Shown: positions 60,691 to 64,000 of the stretch, piece by piece
How the letters are laid out: each line of letters starts with the position of its first letter
Position numbering within the stretch: position 1 is the stretch's first letter
Assembly: GCA_030267565.1 (NCBI GenBank)
Contig: BRXU01000001.1
Coordinates: forward strand, 8,907,001-8,971,000
From: Pleodorina starrii
Taxonomy: Eukaryota; Chlorophyta; Chlorophyceae; Chlamydomonadales; Volvocaceae
DNA length: 64,000 nt
Reading direction: 5' to 3'
Notes under the pieces: generated by a model
Seen by the model: only the letters and a program-made list of their open reading frames with translations
Databases searched by the model: none
Told to the model about the DNA's origin: nothing
Made by a program: the position numbers and the translations under genes

Positions 60691-61741
60691 CCACTACGTC
60701 GACACCCACCATCACCACAACAACGGTAATGACCATCAACCTCAGCCTCACCTTTATCGCCTCAGTCTTCGCCGGACGCTTCCCCGCCTGAACCTCTAGC
60801 AGCCATCAATCTATATCTCAACGCCTCAGTGTTTTCCGGCAGTTTACCCATGTTCTAACTCCGCGCAAACACGTCCACACACACAGAGTCACATACACAT
60901 ACACACATGCAAACCCCTTGTTGCGTTACTGTGTTGCTGCGCTTCCCTCCCCCTTAAGGCGCGCAATGCATCGCGCTACGAATAGATACTACATGCACAC
61001 ACACACAGAAACGCAGAAACACAGAAACGTATACTACTTACTCGTCACACGCTATCTAACCGAAACCTAACCGAAAACGACCGCAGTTTTCCCTAACGAT
61101 ATGCATAGACACGACTCTGGACGCAAACACGTCAACAAAAGAGCAAAATCAATCGGCAATCAGTAAGCACGCGATAAACCCATAAAGCCTTCCGCGACAT
61201 GCACAAACGCGCAAACCAGGCTCATCCATCCGCACGGCAAGCACGCGCGCGGTTATTGCGCAGTAGGGCGGGCCCACAACCGCACCCAACCAACCAACCA
61301 CCGCACCCAACCAACCAACCACCTCCAGGCCCCGCGTCTTCCCATCAAACACCCCCCACCCCCAAGCAGATCAGGCGGGGTCCCTTCCCTTCCCTGCCAA
61401 CATGAACAACCGGCCCCACGTCTCCTTAAACCCCCCCGGAACAGCCGAAATCGCGAAATCGCCCCAAAAAAAGCCAACGCTGTAGCCCCAGCTTGCCCAT
61501 CAGCCCCAAGCTTGCGTGCTTCTCACTTTAGGGAGAATTCGTTGGGAGCCCCCTCTGCCCCTGCCAAAGCTCCCCAAAAGCTGCATCCTGGCAAACCAAT
61601 TGCTACTGCTTCCACTGCTGCTGTTACTGCTGTTACTGCTACTGCCAGTGCTGCTGCTACTGCCACTGCTGTTAGCTAGCGCTCATCCACGCGATTACCG
61701 CCCGCCACTGCCGCAAGCGCGAGAGGGAGCCGCTACAGCCG

Positions 61742-64000
61742 CTACGCCTTCCCCGTCCCCGCCTGCCCCTGCACCTCCATCATCTGCTCCAGCGACTCGA
61801 GCAGCACCAGGCGGGTATGGCACCCCCGGCCGCTGCGGACCGCGTGCCGGCCGCACACCACCAGCGTCTCGAGATGGGGCCAGGGGACCAGCAGGCAGTC
61901 CAGGGAGGGCGGCCAGGAGGGGGCCGAGGAGGCTGCGGAGGCGGGGGCGATGGGCGGGGATGGAGCTGCCGACAGCATGAACGAAGCGAGGCGGGAGGGC
62001 GGCAGGGAGGCGACGCGGCGGCGCAGGGGGTCGTTGTTCCGGGGCAAGATGGGCAGCGGCTGCAGCGGCGGCTGCGACGGCTCTGGCTCGCCCTGGCGTT
62101 GGCCCAGGCTCAGGCGCGGCAGCGGCACCAGCAGGCACGGGCGGGGCGGCTCGCAGGCGTCGCCCAGCAGGGCGGAAAGGAGGTCCAGCTGGCCGGTGCT
62201 GCTCTTGCGCGCGGCGAAGCAAAACGGCTGCCGTGTCTCGGTGAGGTGGAGGACCTGTGGAGGGGCCGCGAGTGGAGTGGAGTGGAGAACGAGTGGGGCA
62301 GATAGAAGGACGGACGGACGCGAAGCACGAACGAAATGAAGAGGGTGTCAGCGGGTGTGCGGAAGGGCGGCGGCCACCGAAGCAACCAGGACCTGAAAAC
62401 ACGCCTTAGGGCCATCGCCGCTCCGCTCCGCCCTGCCCCTGCCCATCCTCATCCTGCCCCCGCCCCGCCCTCACTCCCGAGCCCCCTGGACGCCTCACCT
62501 TGAGCCTTGCCAGCGGGCGCAGGTGGCGGAGGCAGGTGCGCAGGCGGTCCCTCAGCAGCGCTCCCCGGCCCGAGCCGCCCAGCTCCAGGGAGAGGTGCAG
62601 GCACTCCAGGGAGGAGCCCAGGAGGGACAGGGCCGCGAAGTCGCGGTCGGCCTGCGTCGCAGCAGATCAAAAGCACGTGTGTGCCGTGGGCGGCAGTCGA
62701 TCCGCAAAGGCAGTTTCGCGCCCATGTGCTCGCCGCCAAAGCCGCTCATGCACTGCCACGCCATCACTGCCACGCCCGTTTAGGGCGGCAGACACGGGCA
62801 GACAGCGTTCCGCTGCAATCCCTCGCACCCACCTTTCCAGTGACCCCCAAATGCCGACCTCCAATGAGAGCGACCCCGAAACAACCAACCAACCGACATG
62901 ACAGATTGCAGTTACCTCACCTTGAGGAAAGATCCATCCCAAACCGTGTAGCCAGGCGCGCACGTGATGTGCATCGCGCGCAGGCCACCGCCGCTGCTGG
63001 TGCCGTCGCAACGGGCCGTCCACACCCCCGCGCTGGCACCGTTGCCGCCGCTCCGGTCACCGTCGGTCCAATAGCTTCCGCTTCCGCTGCCGTAGCTGTT
63101 ACTGCCGTGGCCGTATGCCTCGCAAGCCGCGCGAAACACCGGCCCGTTGAGGGAGCAGAGCGGGATGGTCAGTTCCTCGAGCAGCGGCGGGAAGACCCAA
63201 CCGCCGGCCGCCGAGCACCTGCCAACCTGCCGCTCCCGCGACTCCTTGGTTGCCCCGAAGCGAGCAGCGTCATCACCACCACCACCACCAATAGCAGCCC
63301 CCAGCGGCGCGTGCAGCCAGGAAGTGGCCCAAGTCGAGTTGCACGGCCCCCAAGCAGCGCTGTTCCTGCTGCCGCTGCCGCTACTCGCGCTCGATCGCGT
63401 ATCCCAAAAGTCAGACCGGTCCGAGGACGACGAGGGCAGCGGCTCGGCGTCGGCGTCGGCACTTCCGCTATCCCAGTCGTCGACCATGAAGCCGTTGTCG
63501 GCGCCGTCGTCGTCGTCGTTGTCAAAGCGGGATGCGGACACCTGGACGCTGGGTGGCAAAGGCGCTGGGATAGCCATGGGCAGCTGCAGGCGCCGCAGAC
63601 GAGGTAGCGACGCAAGGACGGTCTTGAAGGCGGGCCCAGCCGAAGCGGCCGGGGCCTCTGGAAAGAGGTTTTGGAGCGGCGAATTCGCAGCGAGCTGCGA
63701 GCAGGGAGAGCACTCCATCGCGCCGTCCAGGGACAGCTCCTGGAGCTGCGTCAGAGCCGCCAGGGCCGCCACGTCGCCGGACGAGAAAGCCGCGTTGCAC
63801 AGGGACAGCCGCTGCAGAGTGGGCAGGCAGCAAGCGAAGCGCACCATGGCCGCGCCGCGCGCACGGATAGAGTCAGCCAGGGAGCTGCCGGGCAGCTGGC
63901 CCGGCAGGGACGGGGACGGGGGCGAATGGGAGCGCAGCAGGTTCGAGGCGCCGTCGCTGGCGGACCGCTGGATGGACACATCCTGAAGCTGCAGCTCGGA
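61742..64000 (-). CDS. Leucine-rich-repeat protein (5' partial)
   Basis: Minus-strand exons: 64000-62921 (open at the window edge), 62651-62499, 62254-61742; junctions all on codon boundaries, 581 visible residues. LRR-like strands: LQLQDVSI, LPTLQRLSLCNAAF, LTQLQELSLDGAM, LPRLRRLQLPMAI, LLEELTIPLCSL, LRAMHITCAP, LECLHLSLELGG, LARLKVLHLTET, HLETLVVCG. Two Ser/Asp/Gly-rich linkers separate the groups. It ends GQAGTGKA at a stop. The spacing resembles the LRR part of genes A and B, suggesting the same broad F-box/LRR class, but no F-box is visible because the N-terminus is missing. Role unknown. Confidence 0.7.

Larger units (their letters stand above)
54543..61741. other. Gene-poor stretch of about 7 kb
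   Basis: No gene is supported on either strand. The first 300 bp are 3' UTR. After that GC is lower and mixed, with CA/GT-rich patches (57765-57800, 59280-59320, 60880-61010), many poly-purine or ACACAC runs, a 21-bp minisatellite (60563-60690) and CCAACCAACC repeats (61285-61322). Open frames exist (for example 55844-56959 and 58303-58836, minus) but show no domain, no splice continuity and composition like that of the surrounding DNA. Confidence 0.5.

Noticed and set aside
60273..60791. 172-codon Thr/Ser-rich plus-strand frame
   Set aside because: Mostly the 21-bp minisatellite; no signal peptide or domain. The minus strand is equally open, so coding is not shown.

Overview
This is nuclear DNA from a volvocine green alga (the Chlamydomonas, Gonium, Volvox group). 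The evidence is very high GC, intron-dense genes with GTGAG/GTAAG donors, a pherophorin (an extracellular-matrix family typical of volvocine algae), an LCIB/LCIC-type carbon-concentrating protein with a plastid leader, and TGTAA motifs of the kind used as green-algal poly(A) signals. All gene models below were spliced by hand; in nearly every case codon phase is kept across all junctions, which is the main support for them.

Layout. 1-11328 (+): 3' part of a giant pherophorin, with two cysteine-rich pherophorin domains separated by a Pro-rich rod of about 1,240 residues. 14187-20278 (+): gene A, an F-box-like/leucine-rich-repeat protein with a Gly/Gln-rich tail. 21364-24847 (-): rRNA-processing factor EFG1, divergent from TIM17 (25410-28548, +). 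31572-33975 (+): LCIB/LCIC-family protein. 36799-41959 (-): gene B, an inverted paralogue of gene A. 44048-47406 (-): an unrecognised 551-residue protein. 48450-52542 (-): an MT-A70-family methyltransferase-like protein whose DPPW catalytic motif reads NAGW. 53191-54542 (+): a small predicted plastid protein, divergent from the MT-A70 gene. 54543-61741: about 7 kb with no gene I can support. 61742-64000 (-): an LRR protein whose 5' end lies beyond the window.

The genes do not form one pathway. They cover matrix building, ribosome biogenesis, mitochondrial import, CO2 concentration and probable adenine methylation. The outstanding structural feature is the A/B inverted duplication, arms about 5-6 kb and about 16 kb apart, enclosing EFG1, TIM17 and the LCI gene. 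Gene A looks intact. Gene B has lost the ATG and carries a one-base frameshift at a homopolymer.

The points most worth a second look are the MT-A70 protein without DPPW (possibly MTA9-like), the A/B duplication, a roughly 500-bp G5C hexanucleotide expansion in a gene A intron that is absent from B, a noncoding-enriched octamer TGCCGTAC, and a five-copy dispersed motif around CGGCCTATACGTGGATA.
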